Shown: piece by piece, positions 54,473-62,024 of the stretch | How the letters are laid out: the number at the start of each line of letters is the position of its first letter | How positions within the stretch are numbered: position 1 is the first letter of the stretch | DNA from: an uncultured Saprospiraceae bacterium | Lineage (GTDB): Bacteria > Bacteroidota > Bacteroidia > Chitinophagales > Saprospiraceae | DNA: 64,000 nucleotides | NCBI GenBank assembly: GCA_937973565.1 | Contig: CALJKQ010000046.1 | Span: 1 to 64,000, forward strand | Reading direction: 5' to 3' | Notes under the pieces: generated by a model | What the model was told of the DNA's origin: nothing | The model's database searches: none | Seen by the model: only the letters and a program-made list of their open reading frames with translations | Position numbers and translations under genes: made by a program

Positions 54473-54939
54473 ATTTTTTTAAGTCCGAATGCAGACAAAA
54501 AACAAATGAACCCATTTTTGGTATTTATGATGCTCCACCTGCCACCTTGTCATTTTCCAAAGAAGAAGATTGGGTAGTATGGATCGATAATGATCAAGAA
54601 AAAGAAATAATTCATACTGCAATAGATGGCTGTGTTGATATTCCTGATAATGAAGGAGAGAGATGTGAGAGCATGCTTACCTACGATGATGTCCTCATCT
54701 TTCTGGAACTAAAAGATCGAGATGGTGGTCGTTGGGCAGGAAAAGCCAGAGACCAACTGATCAATACCATTCGTCTTTATATCAGAGATGCTAATATATC
54801 AATCTATAGCAGAAAATATGGGCATGTAGCCAACAGACAAAGACCTCACTTTAAAGCAGGCGGCAAAAAATTTATGCAGGAATTTGAAGACGAAACCGGC
54901 TTTGTTTTAAGAATAAGTGAAGTTTTGAAAATTCAATGA
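54463..54939 (+). CDS. Putative PD-(D/E)xK nuclease-like partner of the ATPase
   Basis: A 158-residue protein without membrane segments. Candidate catalytic residues: D59 in GCVDI, E82 and K84 in IFLELKDR, and Q98 in DQLINTI, the usual D...ExK...Q spacing of PD-(D/E)xK enzymes. The C terminus (RPHFKAGGKKFMQEFEDETGFVL) is likely the binding part. Overlapping start/stop with the ATPase implies one operon. The fold assignment is inference from motif spacing; I do not recognise a named family. Confidence 0.6.
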   Translation: MAIDFFKSECRQKTNEPIFGIYDAPPATLSFSKEEDWVVWIDNDQEKEIIHTAIDGCVDIPDNEGERCESMLTYDDVLIFLELKDRDGGRWAGKARDQLINTIRLYIRDANISIYSRKYGHVANRQRPHFKAGGKKFMQEFEDETGFVLRISEVLKIQ

Positions 54940-55085
54940 TGCATTTTAATTAACACCAATAAGCACGAATAAAAAAAATAAAATCTGGTCGAATAGAAGA
55001 GTGTCGCTGTGAGTTATAATATGAATAGAGGAACCAATATATCTATACCAGAAATTAATACACTAAATTACATCATACGATCCCT

Positions 55086-55661
55086 ATGTATAACATCAAA
55101 ACCTTAACCATGAGTACCCAAAATATAACATTTATCTCCTTGCAGGGCCTATTGATACTTATCTCCTTTACCTTTTTTTCTCAATTGTCTTTCGGTAGCA
55201 ATATCTCCATAAATTGTAAGCACAATAATGATACTGCCCTTGACCTCGACACCCTGATCCAACCCTTCAGGCCCAAAAAAAATTGGGGCAACAACACGGT
55301 TTACAAATTTGTAGAACAATCGCCAAGATTTCCCGGCTGCGAAGACCTTGATGCGAATGTCAGAACAAAAGAGGATTGCAGCAAAAGCAAAATGATTGAA
55401 TACGTTTATAAAGAATTGAAATACCCCACCGAATGTAAGTCATCCAACCTCAGCGGCACCGTGCTTGTTTCCTTTGTAGTAGACACCACCGGCTATCTGG
55501 AAAATATCACTGTAGAAAAATCCATCTCACCCTGCCTTGATGCAGAGGCTATGAGGGTAGTCAACGCTATGAACTACATGGAAAAAAGATGGATTTCTGG
55601 CTCACATAATGGTGAAAAAGTACGGTTTTATTATAGGTTGCCGATTTGGTTTAAGAGTTAG
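55086..55661 (+). CDS. TonB C-terminal-like domain protein, exported
   Basis: A 191-residue protein with a hydrophobic N-terminal segment (LQGLLILISFTFFSQLSFG, about residues 20-38) and a TonB_C-like domain at the end: LKYPTECKSSNLSGTVLVSFVVDTTGYLENITVEKS and AMNYMEKRWISG..KVRFYYRLPIWF. TonB_C domains bind outer-membrane transporters or peptidoglycan; here there is no Pro-rich linker, so it may be a periplasmic partner rather than a full TonB. ATG 55110 is an alternative start. Confidence 0.75.
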   Translation: MYNIKTLTMSTQNITFISLQGLLILISFTFFSQLSFGSNISINCKHNNDTALDLDTLIQPFRPKKNWGNNTVYKFVEQSPRFPGCEDLDANVRTKEDCSKSKMIEYVYKELKYPTECKSSNLSGTVLVSFVVDTTGYLENITVEKSISPCLDAEAMRVVNAMNYMEKRWISGSHNGEKVRFYYRLPIWFKS

Positions 55662-55762
55662 GTGTTCATTTGACTAAATAAAACTATAATTTTGAATATC
55701 ACAATTGTTTTTGGTTCCAAAATGCAAAACATATAACTCATTTTTTTTGTATCAAATTATAT

Positions 55763-56866
55763 ATGATGCTACCATTCCTGAAGTTGAAAACAATTAAATA
55801 TTTAAATCGAATTCCTGTTCTTATACTATTAATGTTAATTTCAGAGGCGATAGTATTGGAAGGTTGTATTAGAATAACCGAACCAGACAACAAAACAGAT
55901 AAAAGAGAAAGCAAAAATGATCTTGCTTCAAAAAATAGCCTCGACACCCAAATGTCAATCAATTCAAATGTTCCAAAATTTGAATCAATATTGGTATTAT
56001 CATCAAACTCAAATAGTGTTGATGAATACAATGTGAGACAACAAATCGTTGAATTTCGGAATCCTGTCGGAGGAAATTTAATTAAGACAATAGACCTGGT
56101 AAATGAAAATCCCTTCCACAAAAAAGGATTTGTAAGAAGGAAGGAGCCCTTTCCCTGCTCTGATTACTTCCTGATGAAAAAAGGAAATGAAAGCAAGTAC
56201 GATCTTAAAGAGTTTTTACCAAAATCTGTTTTCAGTCAAATTCCATCAAACTTTCCATTTGATAGGGCCATAGCTACAGTATTCGTATCTAAAACATTAC
56301 AAAAGTATGTTACTGTATCATATGAGCTTGAATGGTTGCCGGATGCATATAGCGATGAGGGTGAATGGGACGGTCCTGGTTATGGTGTTCATTGGGTTAC
56401 GGTGTATGATTCCTTGGGAGAAAAAGTATATAGCAAACAGTTTGATGGTACTTCTGTGCGACCAAGCATAAGTGATGATGGAAAATACCTGTTTACAATG
56501 GCATGCCTTAGTCCTGAGTGGGATAAAAATATCAAGTATAGATTTACTATGGTGAATATAAAAACGAACAAAATTGTGTTTGAAGAATGGATTGAAAATT
56601 GTAAAAAAAATGGTGGCAGTGGTGATTTCTATACAAGCGAAAAATATGCTGACACTTCATGTAACCCTTACTATGTCTCAACGAAAAATGATACCTCTAT
56701 TATATATTTATACTGTAAAGGTCGTTTGTATTTTCATGAAGACTCAGAGAATATTCATCAATGGTACTTCAGCGAAAACGGACAAATCAAAGTTATATAT
56801 GATAGCGGCCAATCAAAAGTTGTTGATTTTGATAAGTTCTTTGATTCATTAAAATTTGAGGAATAA
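55763..56866 (+). CDS. Exported protein of unknown function
   Basis: A 367-residue protein. The N terminus is hydrophobic (IPVLILLMLISEAIVLEGC) and may be a lipoprotein signal, with Cys at about residue 35. The rest is polar and beta-rich with several paired aromatic strands (WLPDAYSDEGEWDGPGYGVHWVTVYDSLGEKVYSKQF, HQWYFSENGQIKVIYDSG). No known domain recognised. It is close in position and orientation to the TonB_C-like gene, but the 101-base gap leaves co-transcription open. Confidence 0.65.
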   Translation: MMLPFLKLKTIKYLNRIPVLILLMLISEAIVLEGCIRITEPDNKTDKRESKNDLASKNSLDTQMSINSNVPKFESILVLSSNSNSVDEYNVRQQIVEFRNPVGGNLIKTIDLVNENPFHKKGFVRRKEPFPCSDYFLMKKGNESKYDLKEFLPKSVFSQIPSNFPFDRAIATVFVSKTLQKYVTVSYELEWLPDAYSDEGEWDGPGYGVHWVTVYDSLGEKVYSKQFDGTSVRPSISDDGKYLFTMACLSPEWDKNIKYRFTMVNIKTNKIVFEEWIENCKKNGGSGDFYTSEKYADTSCNPYYVSTKNDTSIIYLYCKGRLYFHEDSENIHQWYFSENGQIKVIYDSGQSKVVDFDKFFDSLKFEE

Positions 56867-57182
56867 TTTTCAAGGTTTTAGTCTTGACAACGTAAACACA
56901 ACATAAATTATATTAATAGATGAAATACTTATATTCTTCCATTACTGTTGTAAGCTCCAACTAAATAATTTGGTTTAATATTAGGGAAAACTGTTGGTTT
57001 TTGAAAGCGTATATATAATCTGAAAACTTCCGCTTTGACGTGTTTAATATTATTCAAGATCAATTCATACGGTCTGGCAAATTTTTTGCAGTGTATCACC
57101 ATCCTTTATGGCAGCAATAAGTAAAACAAATGTCTCCTTTTGTGTTAAATTATAACACCCTTGATGTTAATCCCATTTGTCT
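56867..57182. other. 316-base intergenic gap
   Basis: AT-rich. On the minus strand, just after hipT, 28 codons without a start (NLTQKETFVLLIAAIKDGDTLQK..) could be a remnant, but support is too thin to call. No array or operator was seen. Confidence 0.35.
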
Positions 57183-58133
57183 TTAACTCTGCACCAATCC
57201 CAATTGATTGTATTTCAAATCAAGTAATTCTTTATAAGCCTTTTTCATGTCATCTGAAAGAAATGATTGGTCAATCAATTTCATGGCTTTTGGCTTGTTT
57301 TTTATCATTCGGTCAAAGCTTCCTTTGATTTGTTTCGGGGTCAATCCCAGGCCTATACCCAGTTGCTCAAAATGTTCTCTCTTCAACTTTCTTTTCTTTC
57401 CGTCCAGTGTCAGGGCAAGTTCTTCTGTATCTTCGGGGTTGATTATGGCAACATTTAACAAATCGTAGGCAGGGGCCAACACCCAACCGGAAGGTCCTTC
57501 GATCATGGAGAAGTTCTTCAGGTGCATGTCATTATTTCCCGTTAAAAATGAAAAGATGGCGAGATCCAGGTAATTAACTTTGTCAAGCAACGGGTTAATT
57601 GAATAGTGGCCAATTACTTTCCCTACTTTCTCCATTGAACTCCTGTATTTATCAAATGCTTCTGTGATCTGAAACATGTCGATCATGTGAATCTTCGATC
57701 CCGTTTCTGTCCTGTCAACCCGTTTTGTAATATAAGAGAGCTCTCCTGATAATAATCGAATCAAGGTTGATGGTACTACTTTGATTCCAAACGCTGCTGC
57801 GATGCGCATGGTCACATGTTCGTTTGCCGGCATTTCAGGATATTTGTCGGACGGGGGTTTGAAAATATACTGACCGCCCAATGCACCCAATACGGTTAGC
57901 CTTGTGTCAGGTTTCTCTCTGGTTTCTTTGACCAATGACATTGATAGTTTTGGCTGTACACCGGGAACGGCAATACTGCGCTCCACTACATTTTTGGCTA
58001 GCTCGTCCATTTGATCCAGAGAATATTCAATTCTGGGAGGAATGGGTGTCCCAAAAAACGCCAGCGAACATTGTTTGTGAAAGTCATGTTCCCCCTCAAT
58101 GTCTTGATAACAATATAAGCATCTATTTGCCAT
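57183..58133 (-). CDS. hipT: HipT-like serine/threonine kinase toxin (HipBST)
   Basis: A 316-residue HipA-superfamily kinase lacking the HipA N-terminal subdomain. It starts with a cysteine/histidine cluster (C5, C8, H16, H19, C22) that may bind zinc. The phosphate-loop equivalent is SIAVPGVQPKLS (S53), the catalytic Asp is D202 in GNNDMHLKNFS, and the metal-binding Asp is D224 in PAYDLLN. HipT of enteric E. coli phosphorylates tryptophanyl-tRNA synthetase (family knowledge). It overlaps hipS by 11 bases. Order B-S-T on the minus strand equals the described HipBST system. Confidence 0.88.
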   Translation of the reverse strand: MANRCLYCYQDIEGEHDFHKQCSLAFFGTPIPPRIEYSLDQMDELAKNVVERSIAVPGVQPKLSMSLVKETREKPDTRLTVLGALGGQYIFKPPSDKYPEMPANEHVTMRIAAAFGIKVVPSTLIRLLSGELSYITKRVDRTETGSKIHMIDMFQITEAFDKYRSSMEKVGKVIGHYSINPLLDKVNYLDLAIFSFLTGNNDMHLKNFSMIEGPSGWVLAPAYDLLNVAIINPEDTEELALTLDGKKRKLKREHFEQLGIGLGLTPKQIKGSFDRMIKNKPKAMKLIDQSFLSDDMKKAYKELLDLKYNQLGLVQS

Positions 58134-58458
58134 CTTCTACTGCTATTGGTTTTACACTCACTGCTCCAACGCAGTTTTGACAACAAGCCAGTACTAAGCC
58201 CATGCGGTCATTTTTATTGATTTTCCAATTTTCAGAGGCGATGTCCAACAACCATCCTTCAGGAATCAATCCTTCAAAAAAAGGAAACAGCCGTTTTTCG
58301 GTATAGGGTTTTGGGCTAACCGGCATTGTAAATGTGATGAATTCATTGGCATGATCTTTTACGTACTTGGCATCATACTGAAATACAAATTCGCCATCAT
58401 CCGTTTCTGTGAGCAACCCGGCAAAATATTCTTTATAAAACACCTTGCCCTGTCTCAT
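58123..58458 (-). CDS. hipS: HipS-like protein, HipA N-subdomain 1 type
   Basis: A 111-residue protein matching the HipA N-terminal subdomain: GKVFYKEYFAGLLTETDDGEFVFQYDAKYV, ITFTMPVSPKPYTEKRLFPFFEGLIPEGWLLDIA. In HipBST this stand-alone subdomain is the antitoxin to HipT. It overlaps hipB by 4 bases (ATGA-type) and hipT by 11. Confidence 0.88.
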   Translation of the reverse strand: MRQGKVFYKEYFAGLLTETDDGEFVFQYDAKYVKDHANEFITFTMPVSPKPYTEKRLFPFFEGLIPEGWLLDIASENWKINKNDRMGLVLACCQNCVGAVSVKPIAVEDGK

Positions 58459-58664
58459 TCATTAAATGTTTTACACTGAACAGGTGCCAGTTCATGCCCA
58501 AACATCCGAAGCACTAAGTTGACCTTATCCATATTCAGATTGGTTTTACCTTGCTCGATTTTACGAACAACGGTTAACGCAACACCGGCACGCTCAGCAA
58601 ATTCTTCCTGGGTCAGGTTTACCTTCTTCCTTCGTTCTTTTACAAAAACCGCTAATTGCTTCAT
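58455..58664 (-). CDS. hipB: HipB-like helix-turn-helix regulator
   Basis: A 69-residue protein: QLAVFVKERRKKVNLTQEEFAERAGVALTVVRKIEQGKTNLNMDKVNLVLRMFG is a single HTH_3 domain. It should dimerise on the operators upstream and autoregulate the operon. It is the first gene. The start codon overlaps operator O1. Confidence 0.92.
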   Translation of the reverse strand: MKQLAVFVKERRKKVNLTQEEFAERAGVALTVVRKIEQGKTNLNMDKVNLVLRMFGHELAPVQCKTFNE

Positions 58665-58683
58665 TATATGTTTTTAAATATAA
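58664..58683. promoter_or_regulatory. HipB operator O1
   Basis: TTATAT-N8-ATATAA, perfect arms, centre sequence GTTTTTAA. Its first base is also the first base of the hipB start codon. First of four sites with a strict 40-bp period. Confidence 0.7.
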
Positions 58684-58689
58684 ATGATG

Positions 58690-58697
58690 CAAAATTA
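58690..58697 (-). promoter_or_regulatory. -7 element of the hipBST operon
   Basis: TAATTTTG on the minus strand matches TAnnTTTG and lies between operators O1 and O2, 25 bases before the hipB start. Confidence 0.45.
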
Positions 58698-58703
58698 ATT
58701 AAA

Positions 58704-58723
58704 TTATATGTAATTAAGTATAA
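58704..58723. promoter_or_regulatory. HipB operator O2
   Basis: TTATAT-N8-GTATAA with one mismatch to the arm consensus and centre GTAATTAA. Exactly 40 bp from O1. Confidence 0.65.
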
Positions 58724-58743
58724 TTGTTTAATAATTTATTCTT

Positions 58744-58763
58744 TTATATGTAAAATGATATAA
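58744..58763. promoter_or_regulatory. HipB operator O3
   Basis: TTATAT-N8-ATATAA with perfect arms and centre GTAAAATG. Exactly 40 bp from O2. Confidence 0.7.
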
Positions 58764-58783
58764 TTTTATGTTCGTTACTTTAA

Positions 58784-58803
58784 TTATATTTTTTAACATA
58801 TAA
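58784..58803. promoter_or_regulatory. HipB operator O4
   Basis: TTATAT-N8-ATATAA with perfect arms and centre TTTTTAAC. Exactly 40 bp from O3. The arms extend two more bases each side (AATTATAT and ATATAATT). Confidence 0.7.
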
Positions 58804-58842
58804 TTTAGGTGTTTATGTCGCACTTGCCAACCCCAACACCTA

Positions 58843-60990
58843 TTATATCGTTTCCCCACAATAAGGACAAACCTTCCACAGCTTTTCAAGCTGACTGAAA
58901 CAATTTTTACACTGGATTACCTGGTCTACAACAGACTTGATGGGCGTACCCGTCTTTACCGTAAAGGTCTCTGGTATCTCTTTTAAAAAACTCGATTCAT
59001 TACCCTTTTCTGTGATCAGAAAAAGTTTGTCTTTTGCCCTTGTTATCGCCACATAAAACAATCTTCTTTCTTCTTCTAGAAGTAGATCGTGGTTGGCCTT
59101 TTTAATGACTTGAAAGATTCTGTCTTCCAACCAAATATCAGGGAAGCCTCCATATCCTTCTGTTAAGCCAATTATAAAAACTACTTTAGCTTCCAGTCCT
59201 TTGGCTGCATGGATTGTTTTGGCTTGAACCCCTATGTTTTCTTTTCTAAAACGGAAGAAATACGGTGAATACATTTTGCTTCTTCGGTAAAGGAATAATA
59301 TTTCCTCATTCTTCAATCCTTCATCTAAGAGTTCTCTTACTTTGGCTAAACAAAAATCAATGTTTTCCTCCTCATTGTTGCCCGCGTAAACTACTATCTT
59401 GTGTTCAGATTGTTTTGAAGCATGAATTTCTTTCTCAACTTTAAACTTGTTGTGCCGGATTACTTCATTGCTGGCACCCACTATATTTTGGGTACTCCGA
59501 TAGTTTAAATTTAATTTAACCACCTTTGATTTTGGAAAGTGATTTTCAAAGTCAATGATGTAACTGACATTGGAACCCCTGAACCCATAAATGCTTTGCC
59601 AATCATCACCAACGCAAAACAATTGCGTCTGTTCTGTTAACAGCAGTTTGATTAAATCTACCTGCAAATTATTTACATCCTGGAACTCGTCAACCAAAAT
59701 GTATTGATATTTACTTTTGAATTTATTGGCTATATCATCATGATTTTGTAACAAAGAGGCACTTCGGGAAATCAAATCATTAAAGTCAAGGTAGGATTTA
59801 TTTGTGCAATAATGGATGTATTTTTTTATTATCGGTACGGCAAGCTCATAAAAATGCCGGACTCTTTCGTGTTGATCTCCTCTGGCCTTTTCCAATAGGG
59901 TGTTCAAATCAATGTTATCCACCTTTATCATGTCGATAATGCGCATGACCTGTACAACAAAATCTTTTACATCCTCATGATAGCCGTTAAACTCTACCTT
60001 ATAATTTAAGGCAACTCCTGCATGATAATTTGCCGGCAAACGATTCTTTAGCAGGCTGTCCAACGTATGGTTAAACAAAGCGGTGTCTCTCATCATGCTC
60101 TCATACGTTTTTACCAGCAACAGATTGCCCTTCTGAAATTGTTCATCCTTGTCTTTGGTAGAAAAACTCCTATCACTCACATGTTCAAGGTATAGATTGG
60201 CTTGTGGAATATAAAAATCAGGATGAAAGGTAAAGTCTTTTACATTGAGAACGGGTTCATATTCAAATTTTATACTGTGCCTGTAAAACCAGTCGGCAAT
60301 AAATTGCTCGGACTTTGAACGCACTTTTGTTCCATTTAAAGAAGTATAAAATTTGCCATCTCTTGGCAAGTAGTTTTTATCTCTCGGTTCTATGTGAATT
60401 TTATCTATTACGTAATCTAAAATATATCTTTTAAGTTGAAGTAGGTATTGGGTATTGGCGCATTGTTCTATTAGAATTTTGTGCACTACTTCAAAGGCTG
60501 TCTCGGGTGCTACGTGTTTTGATAGTTCGTCTTCTTCATCTCGTTTTTCATCCCCTATGATTTTGAATTTATTGTCAAATTCATTAACGCCATAGTTGCG
60601 TAAAATACTGTAACCAAAACTGTGAAATGTTCTTATCGTTAGCCCGTTAATCCATTTATATTTCTTTTGTTGGTTGTACCTTTCTTTGTCCTTGTCTATT
60701 TTGCTAATTCTCTTGTCAACCAGCATTTTTGCATACCTCCCGGTAGTGTCTGCAGCAATGATCAAACGGTCGATCATTTCGTTGGTCGCATTTTTGGTAA
60801 ACGTGATGGCCAAAATGCCGGACGGACTTACCCCTTTTTCCTCAATAAGGTAAATGATTTTTTGCAAAAGTGTCTTCGTCTTACCTGAACCTGCACCTGC
60901 CAATACCAAAATTCGGCTCTCTTCACTAATCACAGCCTCCCTTTGCTTGTCGTTAAGATTGCTTAAATCTGTCTTGGTTGGAATGCTCAA
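58843..60990 (-). CDS. UvrD/Rep-type helicase with inserted nuclease-like domain and zinc ribbon
   Basis: A 715-residue SF1 helicase. Walker A AGAGSGKT at 31-38, ITFTKNATNEM, TFHSFGYSIL, LVDEFQDVNNLQ, GDDWQSIYGFRG and VAITRAKDKLFL motifs are intact. Residues about 224-300 hold an insertion, SKSEQFIADWFYRHSIKFEYEP, FHPDFYIP, LYLEH and LLVKTYESM, resembling PD-(D/E)xK domains found in helicase IV-like proteins. The C terminus has a C-x2-C...C-x2-C zinc ribbon (QCKNCFSQ, KVCPYCGE). It is expected in DNA repair or recombination. The gap to hipB holds the four operators. Confidence 0.9.
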   Translation of the reverse strand: MSIPTKTDLSNLNDKQREAVISEESRILVLAGAGSGKTKTLLQKIIYLIEEKGVSPSGILAITFTKNATNEMIDRLIIAADTTGRYAKMLVDKRISKIDKDKERYNQQKKYKWINGLTIRTFHSFGYSILRNYGVNEFDNKFKIIGDEKRDEEDELSKHVAPETAFEVVHKILIEQCANTQYLLQLKRYILDYVIDKIHIEPRDKNYLPRDGKFYTSLNGTKVRSKSEQFIADWFYRHSIKFEYEPVLNVKDFTFHPDFYIPQANLYLEHVSDRSFSTKDKDEQFQKGNLLLVKTYESMMRDTALFNHTLDSLLKNRLPANYHAGVALNYKVEFNGYHEDVKDFVVQVMRIIDMIKVDNIDLNTLLEKARGDQHERVRHFYELAVPIIKKYIHYCTNKSYLDFNDLISRSASLLQNHDDIANKFKSKYQYILVDEFQDVNNLQVDLIKLLLTEQTQLFCVGDDWQSIYGFRGSNVSYIIDFENHFPKSKVVKLNLNYRSTQNIVGASNEVIRHNKFKVEKEIHASKQSEHKIVVYAGNNEEENIDFCLAKVRELLDEGLKNEEILFLYRRSKMYSPYFFRFRKENIGVQAKTIHAAKGLEAKVVFIIGLTEGYGGFPDIWLEDRIFQVIKKANHDLLLEEERRLFYVAITRAKDKLFLITEKGNESSFLKEIPETFTVKTGTPIKSVVDQVIQCKNCFSQLEKLWKVCPYCGETI

Positions 60991-61445
60991 TAGAATGCAG
61001 TTTTTTGCAAAGTAAATATCTTAGTTGGTTTATTGTTGTATTTACCTCAAAAATTAGCTGAAATGAACGCTTCTATTTTGTCTTTTAGTGACAACACTTA
61101 TTCTAGTTATGTTCCCATCTAAAAACATGTTTATTCGGTTTTTGCCAGCAATGACATGGCTCTTTGCTGTTTTACGTTACTATCGTAGGTAATGTATCCA
61201 CTTACTTGATATTAGTCGGTAAAAGAGCTCGCAACATTATTTTCAAACCCTTTATTAATTAGGTTGTTTTGGCCAACAACACGAAATAAGATTTGGAAAC
61301 TGTGTAAAATAATTTAACTGTTAAAATATAATTTGGTTTTTCTGTTTAATTGGTAGAATATTCTGATAAAGTTCATCTTGCTTTTGGTGGATACCTTGTC
61401 ACAAATCAAAATTATAATTTATAAGATCACTCCTTTCCTCCTCCA
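60991..61445. other. 455-base gap, no gene or motif supported
   Basis: AT-rich sequence without long frames, clear hairpins or heptamers. Confidence 0.4.
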
Positions 61446-61680
61446 TCAATTCCCCGGCCTCAAAACCCCATAATTGACAAGATTTCCGCTAAAGTTCATT
61501 GTCTCCGTGAGTGTCACAGTATTGATGATGTCAGCCATTAAAGCAAAATTGATATGTACTGTCTGCCCATTATTCACAATAATCACCGTTCCCTTGCTGT
61601 TCAAATGGGGCATTAAGCTGCCCTGCTAATCGACCGCAGCATTAAAATCGGTACCCGGACCTATAAACACAATATTGCCA
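61446..61680 (-). pseudogene. Remnant of an exported repeat protein
   Basis: A minus-strand frame, GNIVFIGPGTDFNAAVD, then an in-frame TAG, then QGSLMPHLNSKGTVIIVNNGQTVHINFAL... NFSGNLVNYGVLRPGN and a stop. The pattern of short hydrophobic strands and N-G turns resembles tails of secreted beta-helix proteins. No start exists. Low-confidence remnant. Confidence 0.35.
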
Positions 61681-61719
61681 ATGGGTGGTTATGTTCTCGG
61701 ATGGTTGTTTCACCATAAA

Positions 61720-61913
61720 ATGCCCCCTCCAATAACCCACACATCAACAGACCAAATGAAGATACCCTCGCAAGTCGCATGTCGCAAGTTGCGCCCACGT
61801 TATAACACTGTTCATAAAAAGCCTCCTCAGAGTATTCTCCCATCAACAGACCAAAAGAAGATATCCCCACAAGTCGCGCGTCGCATGTCGCGTGTCGCAA
61901 AACCGAAAACATG
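61720..61913. repeat. Two diverged 99-bp tandem units ending in heptanucleotides
   Basis: ATCAACAGACCAAA and following bases occur at 61743 and again at 61842, a 99-bp period. Each copy runs into RTSTCGC-type heptamers: AAGTCGC, ATGTCGC, AAGTTGC at 61772-61792, and AAGTCGC, GCGTCGC, ATGTCGC, GTGTCGC at 61871-61898. A minus-strand frame of 87 codons stays open because 99 is divisible by 3; I regard that as a by-product. Confidence 0.75.
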
Positions 61914-62024
61914 ACCCCCATCATTGACTTTCTCCCCCATCAGACTTAACATTTGTAGTGGATAAGTTCAATACTAAAAACTTTAGCCATGTTACCTATC
62001 AATCATTACGCTAAGTCATCCGCT

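Noticed and set aside
57060..57175. Possible remnant (NLTQKETFVLL...) after hipT
   Set aside because: Only 28-34 codons, no start codon and no family recognised.
61661..61924. 87-codon minus-strand frame over the 99-bp tandem repeat
   Set aside because: Open because 99 is a multiple of 3; translation is a repeat of the DNA repeat, not supported as a gene.
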